Shown: one piece after another, positions 18,018 to 29,005 of the stretch
Numbering within the stretch: the stretch's first letter is position 1
Layout of the letters: the number at the start of each line of letters is the position of its first letter
Source: Psychromonas sp. SA13A
GTDB taxonomy: Bacteria; Pseudomonadota; Gammaproteobacteria; Enterobacterales; Psychromonadaceae
DNA: 64,000 nucleotides
Direction: 5' to 3'
Assembly: GCF_011378715.1 (NCBI RefSeq)
Contig: NZ_WTKU01000009.1
Location: forward strand, 1 to 64,000
Translations under genes and position numbers: made by a program
Notes under the pieces: model-generated
Told to the model about the DNA's origin: nothing
Seen by the model: only the letters and a program-made list of their open reading frames with translations
Database searches by the model: none

Positions 18018-18317
18018 ATGAGACCTAAAATAAAGCGACATATCTGTGCTGAAAAATTTGCTAAATGCAGTCTATTTAAACCCAATGGCATTCCAGCAAC
18101 TAAGCTAATCAAAATCAGCATTGAAAGTGATGAATTGGAGGCTGTCCGCTTGGTAGATATTGAAGGGCTTTCGCAACAGGATGCAGCCAAAAGAATGCAA
18201 GTTTCACGACAAACCTTTGCCAATATTTTAAAAAAGTCACGTTTTAAGATAAGTAATGCATTGATTAACGGTCATGCATTAGTGTTACCCAATGAATTAG
18301 TCAACCTAGATAATTAA
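18018..18317 (+). CDS. DUF134 (UPF0251) predicted DNA-binding protein
   Basis: Small 99-residue protein with a sigma-70 region-4-like helix-turn-helix (GLSQQDAAKRMQVSRQTFAN, about 53-72). The N-terminal RPKIKRHICAE block is typical of DUF134. Members usually sit next to NifB/NifX-domain proteins, and here the NifX-like gene follows after 10 bases, so the two form an operon. It is probably a local regulator. The TTGATAACTG repeats just upstream (17970-18015) may be part of its own control region. Confidence 0.87.
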   Translation: MRPKIKRHICAEKFAKCSLFKPNGIPATKLIKISIESDELEAVRLVDIEGLSQQDAAKRMQVSRQTFANILKKSRFKISNALINGHALVLPNELVNLDN

Positions 18318-18327
18318 GGAAAATACC

Positions 18328-18720
18328 ATGATTTATGCTGTCGCAATGAGTAATAATAAGCTCTCTCACCAGTTTTCAAAATCTGAGAACTTCGCCTTTT
18401 ATAATGAAAACAATCAGATAATAGCTGTGCATGATAATCCAGCTTTAGGCCTTAGCGGTTGTTCTGCAAAGTTATTGATTATTCAACTCTTACAAGAAAT
18501 GCACTGCGATGTTGTGATTGTTAGAAAAGTAGGTGAGAAAACCTTAGCAAAACTACTGAATGCAGGTTTAAAAGTAGAGCAAGGTAATACAAGGGATGAT
18601 ATTGAAACATTATTGGAAAGTGCTAAATTACTTCGTCGTTCTTTAAATACACCTGAGCAAGGGGTATTGAAAAAAGCATCACATAAAAATGCTGGTGGTC
18701 GATGCTGTAGTCATCATTAG
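18328..18720 (+). CDS. NifX/NifB-domain (dinitrogenase iron-molybdenum cofactor-like) protein
   Basis: Protein of 130 residues of the family that binds Fe-S or FeMo-co-like clusters (Pfam dinitrogenase Fe-Mo cofactor biosynthesis). The opening MIYAVAMSNNKLSHQFSKS matches the first beta strand and loop of this fold, and GLSGCSAKLLI holds a cysteine. The C-terminus GGRCCSHH is a metal-binding-looking Cys/His tail. No nitrogenase genes lie in the window, so a role in cluster or metal handling is more likely than nitrogen fixation. It is paired with the DUF134 regulator. Confidence 0.85.
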   Translation: MIYAVAMSNNKLSHQFSKSENFAFYNENNQIIAVHDNPALGLSGCSAKLLIIQLLQEMHCDVVIVRKVGEKTLAKLLNAGLKVEQGNTRDDIETLLESAKLLRRSLNTPEQGVLKKASHKNAGGRCCSHH

Positions 18721-18972
18721 ATAATATATTCGTTATTCATCAATTTTATAGCTTAGATCTACATGCTTCAGGCCTTGAGGATTTTTGCATTTTGAATGCT
18801 AAAATGTTGAGTTAGCTTTAAATAATAAGTGGTTTAGTTTATTGGTTTAAATCACTTAACTACTTCCTGCCCATTACTAAATAGAAACACGATTAAAGGG
18901 TTAAGGTCTTTTTTGCTTAATTCTCTTCACCTGTTTAACTTGATTGCTTTTTCTTCTATACTGCCTGCATCT

Positions 18973-19112
18973 TGTCGGAGTGCTAATGGGAATGTCCCAA
19001 AGGCTGAGACCACATTAAATAATTTTTTAATACATGGTACTAATCAGTGTTAACAAAATTATGTGGGATCCGTGGAACCTGATTGGGCTAATACCTACGA
19101 AGGGAACAAGTA
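18973..19112 (+). promoter_or_regulatory. TPP (THI-element) riboswitch
   Basis: Conserved thi-box segments are all present: TCGGAGTGC at the 5' side, AAAGGCTGAGA (pyrimidine-binding loop), GGGATCCGTGGAACCTGAT and the closing AATACCTACGAAGGGAACAAG. It lies about 100 bases ahead of thiC and should repress the thi operon when thiamine pyrophosphate is abundant. No terminator hairpin with a T run follows before the ATG, so translational control is more likely than attenuation. Confidence 0.97.
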
Positions 19113-19183
19113 GAAAATTTCATTCCATTGATCTTTTTTAACTTCCACACAAATTCGACAAGCACTCTTCTAATTTTTTATAA

Positions 19184-21208
<2,025 letters not shown>

Positions 21209-21240
21209 AGCTTAGATAAAGTATGATGGCAAAAAATTAT

Positions 21241-21267
21241 CGGCGATTAGTCCTTTACTGATCGCCG
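21241..21267 (+). other. Hairpin between thiC and thiDE
   Basis: CGGCGATtAGT pairs with ACTgATCGCCG around a short loop in the 85-bp spacer. It is followed only by GGTTTAC, so it is not a strong terminator. It may be a processing or partial attenuation site that sets thiC expression apart from the downstream genes. Confidence 0.6.
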
Positions 21268-21293
21268 GTTTACAAACAAGTTTAAGGTTAAAT

Positions 21294-22802
21294 ATGAATA
21301 ACATAGTGTGGACAATAGCTGGATCAGACTCTAGTGCCGGTGCAGGGATCCAAGCCGATCTCTGTACATTTCATGATTTAGGGGCTGATGGTTGCTCTGT
21401 GATCACCGCTGTGACTGCACAAAATTCTCAAGCCGTGCAGTTAGTTGAAAGTGTTTCAGAAAAAATGTTCACACAACAGTTAGCTAGCTTAGCGGAAGAT
21501 ATGCCCGCTAAAATCATTAAAATAGGTTTGGTTGCAAGTGTTGAGCACGTCAAAATACTAGCTCAACAGTTAGCTTTATATAAGCAAACTTGGGCGCATA
21601 AGCCCTTTGTTATTTACGACCCTGTCGCCGTCGCTTCAACGGGTGATGAAATGGCTGAAGAGGGAATTCTTGAGGTCATTAAAAAACAATTATTACCGCA
21701 AATTGATCTTCTAACACCTAATGCAAATGAAGTCCTTACGTTATCTGGTCATGCATTAATTTCTGGTGAATCCTTTAAACCGGCAGTGGATAAGTTAATC
21801 AGCATGGGTTGCGCTAGTGTTCTGATTAAAGGGGGGCACTTTGAGCTGGTGGATGATATTGCACTTGATTATTGGAGTGATGGAAGCAGAGAAATAGCAT
21901 TAACCAGCCCACGTTTAGATAATGTTCATACACACGGGACAGGTTGCACCTTAGCCAGTGCGATTGCTGCAGCAATGGCACTCGATTATTTTATTGAGGA
22001 TGCTCTCGTTATTGCAAAAGCTTATTTAAACCAAGGTTTAAAAGCATCTAAAGCCCTGGGTGCTGGTGAAGGCTCTGTCGCTCATTGTGGCTGGCCAACA
22101 CTAAGAGAAAACTTTCCTGAAGTCGTTTTACCTGAATCCTCTATTGGTTACGAACTTGACCTACCTGGTAACTTAGAAGCGGGTCCTGGTTTCGAGCCTT
22201 GTGATACGACTAAGCTAGGTTTATATCCTGTTTTAGACTCTGTGGAGTGGGTCGAGCGAGCTTTAAAAATGGGTGTGAAAACACTACAGTTGCGTATTAA
22301 AGATAAACAGCCTGAGCAAGTAGAACAACAAATTATTGATGCTATTGCGTTAGGTAAAAAGTATGACGCAAGATTATTTATCAATGATTATTGGCAGTTA
22401 GCGATTAAACATAATGCTTATGGAGTACATCTAGGTCAAGAAGATATGGATGTAGCTGATTTGCCTTTAATTGCCGATGCAGGATTGTGTTTAGGGCTTA
22501 GTACACACGGTTATTATGAAATGTTACGTGCAAGACAACTCAAGCCAAGTTATATCGCACTAGGTCATATTTTCCCAACACAAACGAAAGATATGCCTTC
22601 CGATCCACAAGGGTTAACACGTTTGTCTAAGTATGCGAACTTGATGTCAGATATGGCAACCGTTGCAATCGGAGGTATTAGTTTAGAACGTGCTCCAGCA
22701 GTATGGCAGACGGGAATTGGTAGTATTGCGGTTGTAACAGCAATTACATTAGCAGATGACCCTAAACAGGTGATTAATCAGTTTAATGAGATCATGTGCT
22801 AG
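21294..22802 (+). CDS. thiDE: Bifunctional HMP-P kinase / thiamine-phosphate synthase (ThiD-ThiE fusion)
   Basis: Two thiamine enzymes in one 502-residue chain. The ThiD half (about 1-265) phosphorylates [18 protein letters not shown] near the N-terminus, DPVAVASTG, and the anion-hole [16 protein letters not shown]. The ThiE half (about 295-502) joins HMP-PP to thiazole phosphate: [40 protein letters not shown] and AIGGIS. Separate thiD and thiE genes are the E. coli arrangement; the fusion occurs in several marine gammaproteobacteria. AAGGTTAA precedes the ATG. Confidence 0.96.
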   Translation: MNNIVWTIAGSDSSAGAGIQADLCTFHDLGADGCSVITAVTAQNSQAVQLVESVSEKMFTQQLASLAEDMPAKIIKIGLVASVEHVKILAQQLALYKQTWAHKPFVIYDPVAVASTGDEMAEEGILEVIKKQLLPQIDLLTPNANEVLTLSGHALISGESFKPAVDKLISMGCASVLIKGGHFELVDDIALDYWSDGSREIALTSPRLDNVHTHGTGCTLASAIAAAMALDYFIEDALVIAKAYLNQGLKASKALGAGEGSVAHCGWPTLRENFPEVVLPESSIGYELDLPGNLEAGPGFEPCDTTKLGLYPVLDSVEWVERALKMGVKTLQLRIKDKQPEQVEQQIIDAIALGKKYDARLFINDYWQLAIKHNAYGVHLGQEDMDVADLPLIADAGLCLGLSTHGYYEMLRARQLKPSYIALGHIFPTQTKDMPSDPQGLTRLSKYANLMSDMATVAIGGISLERAPAVWQTGIGSIAVVTAITLADDPKQVINQFNEIMC

Positions 22803-22823
22803 TAGTGAATAAAGGATAAAAAT

Positions 22824-23573
22824 ATGTTGAATGACGACGAATTATTACGTTATAGCCGCCATCTTTTATTAGAAGATGTTGGAGAAACGGGTCAACAGGC
22901 TCTCAAGAATGCCAAAGTACTGATTATTGGGATGGGTGGGTTGGGTGCGCCTGCTTCACTATATCTTGCGGCTGCAGGTATTGGGCATATCGTGTTGAAT
23001 GATTTTGACCATATTGAAGTCAGTAATTTACAGCGTCAAATCGCATATCAAAGTTCAGATATTGGTGAGTCCAAGGTTGAAGTGACTAAGCGTAAATTAC
23101 AACAAATCAACCCAGAAATTAAAGTTCGAAGTATCAATAAAGAAATGCACGAGATGCAATTGACCATGGAATTGACCATGGCGGATTTAGTGTTGGATTG
23201 CACTGACAACATGGCGAGTCGACAGTTGATTAATAAAGCCTGTGTTAATGCAAAAGTGCCTTTAATTGTAGGCGCCGCGATCCGCTTTGAAGGTCAACTA
23301 ATGTTCTTTGATCATAGTGAAGTAAATTCACCTTGTTACCATTGCTTATTTCCAAGTTCAGAAGAGCAAGCACTCAATTGTAGTAACTCAGGCATTATTG
23401 GCCCTGTGGTTGGTACCATTGGGACACTACAAGCATTAGAAGCGATTAAATACTTTGTGGGTTTGCCTTCAGGGATTAAAAATAAATTAAAGTTATTCGA
23501 TGGAAAGTCACTAGATTGGCAAACTTTTACGGTTAATAAAGATCCAAAATGCAAAGTATGTGGACAGCATTAA
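22824..23573 (+). CDS. thiF: ThiS adenylyltransferase
   Basis: E1-like enzyme that adenylates the ThiS C-terminus for sulfur transfer, 249 residues. The nucleotide-binding loop GMGGLGAPASLYLA (about 37-50) and the DFDHIEVSNLQRQ block are clear. Zinc is held by paired cysteines (CYHC, about 172-175, and CKVC near the C-terminus). AAAGGATAAAA precedes the ATG, 21 bases after thiDE. MoeB is the close relative; position between thiDE and thiS decides for ThiF. Confidence 0.95.
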   Translation: MLNDDELLRYSRHLLLEDVGETGQQALKNAKVLIIGMGGLGAPASLYLAAAGIGHIVLNDFDHIEVSNLQRQIAYQSSDIGESKVEVTKRKLQQINPEIKVRSINKEMHEMQLTMELTMADLVLDCTDNMASRQLINKACVNAKVPLIVGAAIRFEGQLMFFDHSEVNSPCYHCLFPSSEEQALNCSNSGIIGPVVGTIGTLQALEAIKYFVGLPSGIKNKLKLFDGKSLDWQTFTVNKDPKCKVCGQH

Positions 23574-23629
23574 TCTGGTTACGCTCATTAAATTGCACTG
23601 ATAGAAAAAGATTAATTGGATGGTAAGTA

Positions 23630-23830
23630 ATGAAAATACAAATTAATGAACAAGTAGTAGAGCTCGCAGAGAATACCAATATCGAGCAATTATTAGCACA
23701 TTTAAATAAACCCCTTATGGGCAGTGCTGTTGCGGTTAATCAAGACATTATCAGTCGCTCTCATTGGGCCGACACTATTCTTAACGAGGGTGACAATATC
23801 TCTCTATTCCAAGTGATTGCAGGTGGGTAA
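23630..23830 (+). CDS. thiS: Sulfur carrier protein ThiS
   Basis: Ubiquitin-like sulfur carrier of 66 residues. It ends in the required Gly-Gly (QVIAGG), which becomes the thiocarboxylate that supplies sulfur to the thiazole ring. The N-terminal MKIQINEQ strand is typical. It sits between thiF and thiG, three bases before thiG. Confidence 0.96.
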   Translation: MKIQINEQVVELAENTNIEQLLAHLNKPLMGSAVAVNQDIISRSHWADTILNEGDNISLFQVIAGG

Positions 23831-23833
23831 ATC

Positions 23834-24634
23834 ATGTTATTTGATGAAATGAATAAAAATGACCAATTAATCATTGGTGATAAAACGTTTTCTTCTCGTT
23901 TATTTACAGGGACTGGAAAATTTAACGACCAAAAAACTATGGTGGCAGCCTTAAAAGCATCGCAATCAGAATTAGTCACAATGGCGTTAAAACGTGTGGA
24001 TATGCAACATCGAGATGATGACATTCTTGCGCCCCTCATTAAAAATGGCATGAACCTATTACCAAATACCTCTGGTGCCCGTAATGCCAAAGAAGCCGTA
24101 TTTGCTGCAGAGCTAGCCCGTGAAGCATTGCAAACGAATTGGGTTAAATTAGAAATTCATCCCGATCCAAAGTATTTACTACCCGATCCAATTGAAACCT
24201 TAAAAGCAGCCGAAATGTTAGCTAATAAAGGTTTTGTTGTTTTGCCCTATGTTCATGCTGACCCTGTTTTGTGTAAGCACTTAGAGGCAGCAGGTTGTGC
24301 TGCTGTGATGCCATTAGGCGCTCCGATTGGCTCAAATAAAGGCATTAAAACTGGTGATTTTTTAGAAATTATCATTGAACAAGCCAATATTCCTGTGATT
24401 GTCGATGCTGGATTAGGTAGTCCATCTCATGCAGCATTCGCTATGGAAATGGGCGCCGACGCTGTATTAGTGAATACTGCAATTGCCGTGGCTGGCAATC
24501 CTGTGGCGATGAGTGAAGCCTTTGCTAGAGCGGTTCAAGCTGGTCGTCAAGGATATTTAGCTGGCTTAGGCGGACAAAGCTCACAAGCTATTGCTTCAAG
24601 CCCGTTAACGGCATTTCTTGAGGCAAGTCTATGA
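23834..24634 (+). CDS. thiG: Thiazole synthase
   Basis: TIM-barrel enzyme building thiazole phosphate from DXP, dehydroglycine and ThiS thiocarboxylate, 266 residues. The Schiff-base lysine lies in WVKLEIHPD (about 107-115). The phosphate-binding part includes [21 protein letters not shown] split over about 194-214. The start used has GGTGGG of the thiS 3' end as ribosome binding site; a methionine six codons in is an alternative. It overlaps thiH by four bases (ATGA). Confidence 0.96.
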   Translation: MLFDEMNKNDQLIIGDKTFSSRLFTGTGKFNDQKTMVAALKASQSELVTMALKRVDMQHRDDDILAPLIKNGMNLLPNTSGARNAKEAVFAAELAREALQTNWVKLEIHPDPKYLLPDPIETLKAAEMLANKGFVVLPYVHADPVLCKHLEAAGCAAVMPLGAPIGSNKGIKTGDFLEIIIEQANIPVIVDAGLGSPSHAAFAMEMGADAVLVNTAIAVAGNPVAMSEAFARAVQAGRQGYLAGLGGQSSQAIASSPLTAFLEASL

Positions 24635-25749
24635 ATTTCAGTGACAAAATAAAAGAGTATCAATGGGACGATATTCGCTTATCTATCTACGCTAAAACAG
24701 ATACCGATGTACAACGTGCCTTATCAAAGCCGCGTTTAGATTTAGAAGATTTTAAAGCGTTAATAAGTCCAGCTGCTGAACCTTATCTAGAGCAAATGGC
24801 GCAAAAATCACAGCAGTTAACTTTGCAACGTTTTGGTAAAACGCAGCAGTTTTATATTCCACTTTACCTGTCTAACATGTGCAGTAACATTTGTACTTAT
24901 TGTGGTTTTTCAATGCACAATGCATTGCGTCGTAAAACTCTCGACATGCAAGAAATTGAGAATGAATGCCTCGCCATTAAAAAAATGGGGTTTGATCATA
25001 TCTTAATTGTGACCGGGGAATCTGAACGTAAAGTAGGTATGGATTATTTCAAGCAAGCTTTACCTGTTATCAAAAAACACTTTGCAAACATCACCATCGA
25101 AGTACAACCACTTGATCAAAACGAATACAGTGAATTGATTGAATATGGAGTCAACGCAGTATTGGTGTACCAAGAAACTTACAATCCAGTCACCTATGCT
25201 GAGCACCATCTTAAAGGTAAAAAATCTGATTTTATCTACAGATTGGATACGCATGATCGACTAGGTAAAGCGGGTATTCATAAAATGGGATTAGGAAGTC
25301 TGATTGGCCTAGAAGAATGGCGTACGGACTGTTTTTATGTAGCGGCGCATTTAAGTTATTTGGAGAAAAAATATTGGCAAAGTCGTTATACTATTTCATT
25401 TCCGCGTTTGCGCCCCTGTGAAGGTGGAATGGAAATAAAGTCAGTGATGAACGATAAAGAGCTAGTACAGTTAATCTGTGCCTATCGTTTATTTAACCCC
25501 GAAGTTGAATTGTCATTATCAACACGTGAATCTGAACACTTTCGCAACCATGTTTTACCCTTAGGTATTACCTCTCTAAGCGCTGGTTCAAGTACTCAAC
25601 CAGGCGGTTATGCAGAGCAATCAGAGGTGGCATTAGAGCAATTTGAGATCAGTGATGAGCGTTCACCTGCTATGATGGCGGAGATTGTTAAAAAACAAGG
25701 TTATGAAGTGGTCTGGAAAGATTGGGATCATAGTTTAACTGCAAAATAA
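24631..25749 (+). CDS. thiH: 2-iminoacetate synthase (tyrosine lyase)
   Basis: Radical SAM enzyme splitting tyrosine into dehydroglycine and p-cresol for the thiazole ring, 372 residues. The cluster motif [10 protein letters not shown] (CxxxCxxC, about 84-93) is intact and followed by the ThiH-type SMHNALRR block. The use of ThiH rather than the oxygen-dependent ThiO suggests the pathway can work without oxygen. Translation is coupled to thiG by overlap. It is the last gene of the thi operon; a weak CCGTTAC/GTAACGG pairing follows at 25759-25804. Confidence 0.97.
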   Translation: MNFSDKIKEYQWDDIRLSIYAKTDTDVQRALSKPRLDLEDFKALISPAAEPYLEQMAQKSQQLTLQRFGKTQQFYIPLYLSNMCSNICTYCGFSMHNALRRKTLDMQEIENECLAIKKMGFDHILIVTGESERKVGMDYFKQALPVIKKHFANITIEVQPLDQNEYSELIEYGVNAVLVYQETYNPVTYAEHHLKGKKSDFIYRLDTHDRLGKAGIHKMGLGSLIGLEEWRTDCFYVAAHLSYLEKKYWQSRYTISFPRLRPCEGGMEIKSVMNDKELVQLICAYRLFNPEVELSLSTRESEHFRNHVLPLGITSLSAGSSTQPGGYAEQSEVALEQFEISDERSPAMMAEIVKKQGYEVVWKDWDHSLTAK

Positions 25750-25821
25750 TGGCTATTCCCGTTACCATTTAAGTGCAAAAATAATGTATTTTGATGAGTA
25801 ACGGATATAAGGAAAATAAAG

Positions 25822-26190
25822 ATGACAGAGTTCGAACAAGAAGAAGAGATTTATGCGACGTTAGTAGAAATTAAGCGTGAACCGATCGAGTTATATAAAA
25901 TATTAAAAATTGAAAACCTTGTTTCCGGTGGTGGCGAAGCGAAGCAAGTGATCGCAGAAGGTTATGTTTCACTGAATGGAGAAGTCGAAACTCAAAAGCG
26001 TAAAAAAGTTTATGCGGGCGATCTGATTTACTTTAATGAACAATATTTTCAGATTGCCGTACAAGGTGAAACAGCTGATTATGAGTTTGTAGAGCAGGAG
26101 CAGCCGATTACGAATAATAATGGCAAACAAGATAAGCAATCAGAATTACCACAAGCTGCTAAAAAAAATCGAAAACCAATTAGCTTTTAA
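25822..26190 (+). CDS. S4-domain RNA-binding protein (YbcJ-like)
   Basis: Protein of 122 residues with a small S4 RNA-binding domain (about 20-85): ELYKILKIENLVSGGGEAKQ and AEGYVSLNGEVETQKRKKV match YbcJ and related ribosome-associated S4 proteins. The C-terminal 35 residues are polar, low-complexity and probably disordered, longer than in E. coli YbcJ. AAGGAAAAT precedes the ATG. It follows thiH by 72 bases, so it may be partly read through from the thi operon. Confidence 0.85.
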   Translation: MTEFEQEEEIYATLVEIKREPIELYKILKIENLVSGGGEAKQVIAEGYVSLNGEVETQKRKKVYAGDLIYFNEQYFQIAVQGETADYEFVEQEQPITNNNGKQDKQSELPQAAKKNRKPISF

Positions 26191-26274
26191 GGATCACAAT
26201 AGTTAATTGTCGTTGATAAAAATTACATTTTTTTATTTATATTTCAATAGTTTAAATTTGAACCTTTTTATTTG

Positions 26275-26290
26275 TGTGATGCCGGTCACT
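26275..26290 (+). promoter_or_regulatory. Candidate CRP binding site upstream of the porin
   Basis: TGTGA-TGCCGG-TCACT matches nine of ten core positions of TGTGA-N6-TCACA. It lies 178 bp before the porin ATG in an otherwise AT-rich spacer. CRP itself is encoded at 3.1-3.7 kb. Confidence 0.65.
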
Positions 26291-26467
26291 ATTTTTGTTT
26301 TTTATATCATTTTTTCATGAATTTCTTTGAAAACTTATATAAGTTAGGGGCGTTACTTAACAGGGACACGGATCGTCTACATTTTTGACTAAAGTAATGG
26401 TGCTTATTCGAGCACTTATCTCTCAAAATCATCAATAAAAATGATTCTAAACTATAGGAAAATGAAT

Positions 26468-27472
26468 ATGACATTCAATAAATATTTAATTGCCGTTGCC
26501 TCTGGTGCTATTCTCTCTGCTCCGCTTTCTGCTGCTACTATTTACAAAAACGATGCCCAAGAATTCAATGTAGGTGGACGTGTAGAAGTACGTGGTAACC
26601 TAACTGATGGCGAATACACTGATAAATCTCGTGTACGTTTGAATGTAAACGGTAAAAACAAGTTAAATGAAGATTTGACTGTTTTTGGTCGTTATGAATT
26701 TGAAATTAAAGAAAACAAAGATGACAATGAAGCAAACCTAACAACACGTCATCTTTATGTGGGTGGCGATACTCAATTTGGTACTGTTATTTACGGTCAT
26801 CAAAGTAATGCCGTTACCTACCTAACTGACTTCACCGATGTAGCTGAAACGTTTGGTGGTTATATTAATGACAACACAGAAACATCAGCTGACCGTTCAA
26901 AGAACACATTACGTTACATCTATGAAGCTGATAAGTTAACTTTTCAGGCATCTGGCACTCAAAATGCAAATAATAACGCAGATGGTTTTGGTGTAATGGC
27001 TGCATATAAAATCTCGCCTGAAGTAGAATTAGCTGCTGGTGTAGCAAGCAGTAACCAAGAATACGGTAATAGTGCGGAAAAAAGACAATCTGATTCTTAT
27101 ATGCTCGGTGCACGATACTCAAAAGGTAATGTGTATTTAGCGGTTACTGGGATGACTGGTAATATTTCTGCTAACAATGGGGACGATACTAATCCAGATC
27201 CTATTGCAGATTCTGATTTTGTTGCTGCGGACGCTTATGCAGGTTACTACTTTGGTGAAGATAATGGTAACTTGGTCAATATTGGTTATAGCTACTATTC
27301 AGCCGATGACATCGCGTCGTTAGAGACTAACTTTGTTGCTGTTGAATATGCACGTTACATCGGTAACTTTGCTGTATACGGTAGTTACAAATTAGCACTA
27401 AATAACGATATGTCTGCTGGTAACGACAAACGTGAAAATGAACTACAACTAGGTGCTCGTTACGGCTTCTAA
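26468..27472 (+). CDS. General trimeric porin (OmpU/OmpC-like)
   Basis: Outer-membrane beta-barrel porin of about 334 residues. The signal peptide (MTFNKYLIAVASGAILSAPL then SA) is followed by a barrel beginning EFNVGGRVEVRG, with strand pairs such as TRHLYVGGDTQFGTVIYG. It ends with the terminal aromatic GARYGF required for barrel assembly. The start was placed at ATG 26468, nine bases after AGGA. A shorter spacing to 26462 and a further upstream ATG (26441) are less likely. A CRP site upstream suggests carbon-dependent control. Confidence 0.92.
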   Translation: MTFNKYLIAVASGAILSAPLSAATIYKNDAQEFNVGGRVEVRGNLTDGEYTDKSRVRLNVNGKNKLNEDLTVFGRYEFEIKENKDDNEANLTTRHLYVGGDTQFGTVIYGHQSNAVTYLTDFTDVAETFGGYINDNTETSADRSKNTLRYIYEADKLTFQASGTQNANNNADGFGVMAAYKISPEVELAAGVASSNQEYGNSAEKRQSDSYMLGARYSKGNVYLAVTGMTGNISANNGDDTNPDPIADSDFVAADAYAGYYFGEDNGNLVNIGYSYYSADDIASLETNFVAVEYARYIGNFAVYGSYKLALNNDMSAGNDKRENELQLGARYGF

Positions 27473-27500
27473 GTTATTGTTCACGATATAGTTCATTCAG

Positions 27501-27527
27501 AAAAGCACTCTTTTTGAGTGCTTTTTT
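27501..27527 (+). terminator. Terminator of the porin gene
   Basis: AAAAGCACTC and GAGTGCTTTT form a stem around a T-rich loop and end in a T run. It lies 28 bases after the stop and shortly before the next gene, which therefore may need its own promoter or read-through. Confidence 0.9.
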
Positions 27528-27551
27528 AGTTTTAGTTGGAGATAATTAAAG

Positions 27552-28151
27552 ATGAAATTTTGGAATGTTTTGAGCATCGCAATGGCCTGTTGCATAAGTT
27601 CACAGGTGTTAGCGGATATCCAGTTAACCATACCTTCACAAGTTAAATTACAGCTTGTTAATGGTGAAAAGTCATCTAGTGCCTCACCGGTATTATTAAA
27701 AAATGGTCAAAACCAAATCGCATTTCGCTATCAAGATCGTTATCGCGTAGGAGGAGATGATGTATTTTATTCTTCTGACATTATCATTATGACCTTTGCG
27801 GGAAAGAATGATAATTATGTGATGGCTATACCTAAATTAACATCACAAGCTGAACGTGATGCTTTTAATGAAAAGCCCAGTATTAGCTTAAAAGATAGCC
27901 AGTCACAGGACGTACTATTTGAGCAGGGAAAACTATTGAAAAACGGTATGCAGTTTGACCGCGATTTAGTGGCAGAAATGAAAGATTATAATCTGACCTC
28001 TCAACCTGCTTCATTACAACAGCGTATTACAATTATTACCACTCCAGGTACTCAGTCTGAAGTAGATGTTGCGGGTAAAATGTTAGATTATTGGTACCAG
28101 AAAGCAGATCGAAAAACGCGTGAACAATTCAAACTACGTATTAGTCAATAA
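27552..28151 (+). CDS. DUF2057 (YccT/UPF0319) family secreted protein
   Basis: Protein of 199 residues with a signal peptide (cleavage after SQVLA) and a periplasmic domain of the YccT family, recognised by the pattern of a short beta-strand opening (IQLTIPSQVKLQLVNG) and the C-terminal LDYWYQKADRKTREQF helix. The function is unknown. GTTGGAGATAA precedes the ATG. It follows the porin terminator closely and converges on the lytic transglycosylase gene. Confidence 0.82.
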   Translation: MKFWNVLSIAMACCISSQVLADIQLTIPSQVKLQLVNGEKSSSASPVLLKNGQNQIAFRYQDRYRVGGDDVFYSSDIIIMTFAGKNDNYVMAIPKLTSQAERDAFNEKPSISLKDSQSQDVLFEQGKLLKNGMQFDRDLVAEMKDYNLTSQPASLQQRITIITTPGTQSEVDVAGKMLDYWYQKADRKTREQFKLRISQ

Positions 28152-28210
28152 TATACCGTTTATGCACTCAGCTTGAATGCGAACAGTCATCGTAGATTAG
28201 GACTGCTTAA

Positions 28211-28246
28211 AGAATAAGAAAAATAAGAAAAATAAGAAAGATAAGA
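28211..28246 (+). repeat. Short A-rich tandem repeat
   Basis: Three to four units of AATAAGAAAA lie in the convergent spacer between the YccT-family gene and the transglycosylase gene. The rest of this spacer shows no clear hairpin terminator. Confidence 0.7.
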
Positions 28247-28314
28247 TTGTTAAGCTGTGCTTTATTACCTTATCTTTCATGCGTTTAATATTCTCTTTTA
28301 TCTGACCAACACTG

Positions 28315-29004
28315 CTATAAATTGTGTTTATAATATTGATAAAACGTCAGCACCTTGGAAACATACTTTTGTGTCTCCGGATAAGGTGGAATCTGACGTT
28401 TATATCGTCTTACAGCCCCTTCCCCTGCGTTATAAGCCGCTAATGCTAAATCCTTACTACGAAATTCTTTTAATAATGTTTTTAAATAAAGTGCCCCAGC
28501 AAAAATGCTTTGCGTGGGATCGAATGGGTCGTTAACACCAAATCGCTTTGCTGTTTCAGGCATTAGTTGCATTAACCCTTGAGCACCTGCCGATGATATT
28601 GCTTTTCGTTGATAAGCAGACTCCGCAGTGATCACCGCGTGTAAAAATGCCGGATCTAACTGATGTTTGTTGGCTGCATTAACAATAATCGGATGATATT
28701 TTCTCTGTAGCGTTTTATTACGTGGAATGGCGATATTGGTATAACTCTTAGCTTTCCAGTTTTTAAAACTAGGTGGCGCTCTATTGCTATCACTGCGAAG
28801 TAATAACTTATAATTTTTGTTTTCCTTCCGCTCGGAGAAAAATTTGTTACCACTTTTGTCCGTATACATATAAATATCGGCGCTTGCAGTGGATACAAAT
28901 ACACTTGTAATTAAGCTCAATAAGCAGATAAATGAAGGTAATATCAGCTTTAACTTTATCTTCATTTGAGAGAGTAATCGTGACTTTAAGAGATTTCTCA
29001 ACAT
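28315..29004 (-). CDS. SLT-family lytic transglycosylase
   Basis: Peptidoglycan-cleaving lytic transglycosylase of about 229 residues. The SLT domain carries the catalytic glutamate in ITAESAYQ, then AGAQGLMQLMPETAKRFG and LALAAYNAGEGAV, all standard for this fold. An N-terminal hydrophobic segment (ILPSFICLLSLITSVFVSTA) is a signal peptide, and a DUF4124-like stretch (DIYMYTDKSGNKFF) follows. The start is uncertain. ATG 29004 lies one base after the stop of the upstream ligase gene, suggesting coupling; ATG 28965 would give a more compact signal peptide. Confidence 0.88.
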   Translation of the reverse strand: MLRNLLKSRLLSQMKIKLKLILPSFICLLSLITSVFVSTASADIYMYTDKSGNKFFSERKENKNYKLLLRSDSNRAPPSFKNWKAKSYTNIAIPRNKTLQRKYHPIIVNAANKHQLDPAFLHAVITAESAYQRKAISSAGAQGLMQLMPETAKRFGVNDPFDPTQSIFAGALYLKTLLKEFRSKDLALAAYNAGEGAVRRYKRQIPPYPETQKYVSKVLTFYQYYKHNL

Positions 29005-29005
29005 A

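Noticed and set aside
28257-28535. 92-codon plus-strand frame over the transglycosylase gene
   Set aside because: It lies antisense to a clear SLT domain and has no family features.
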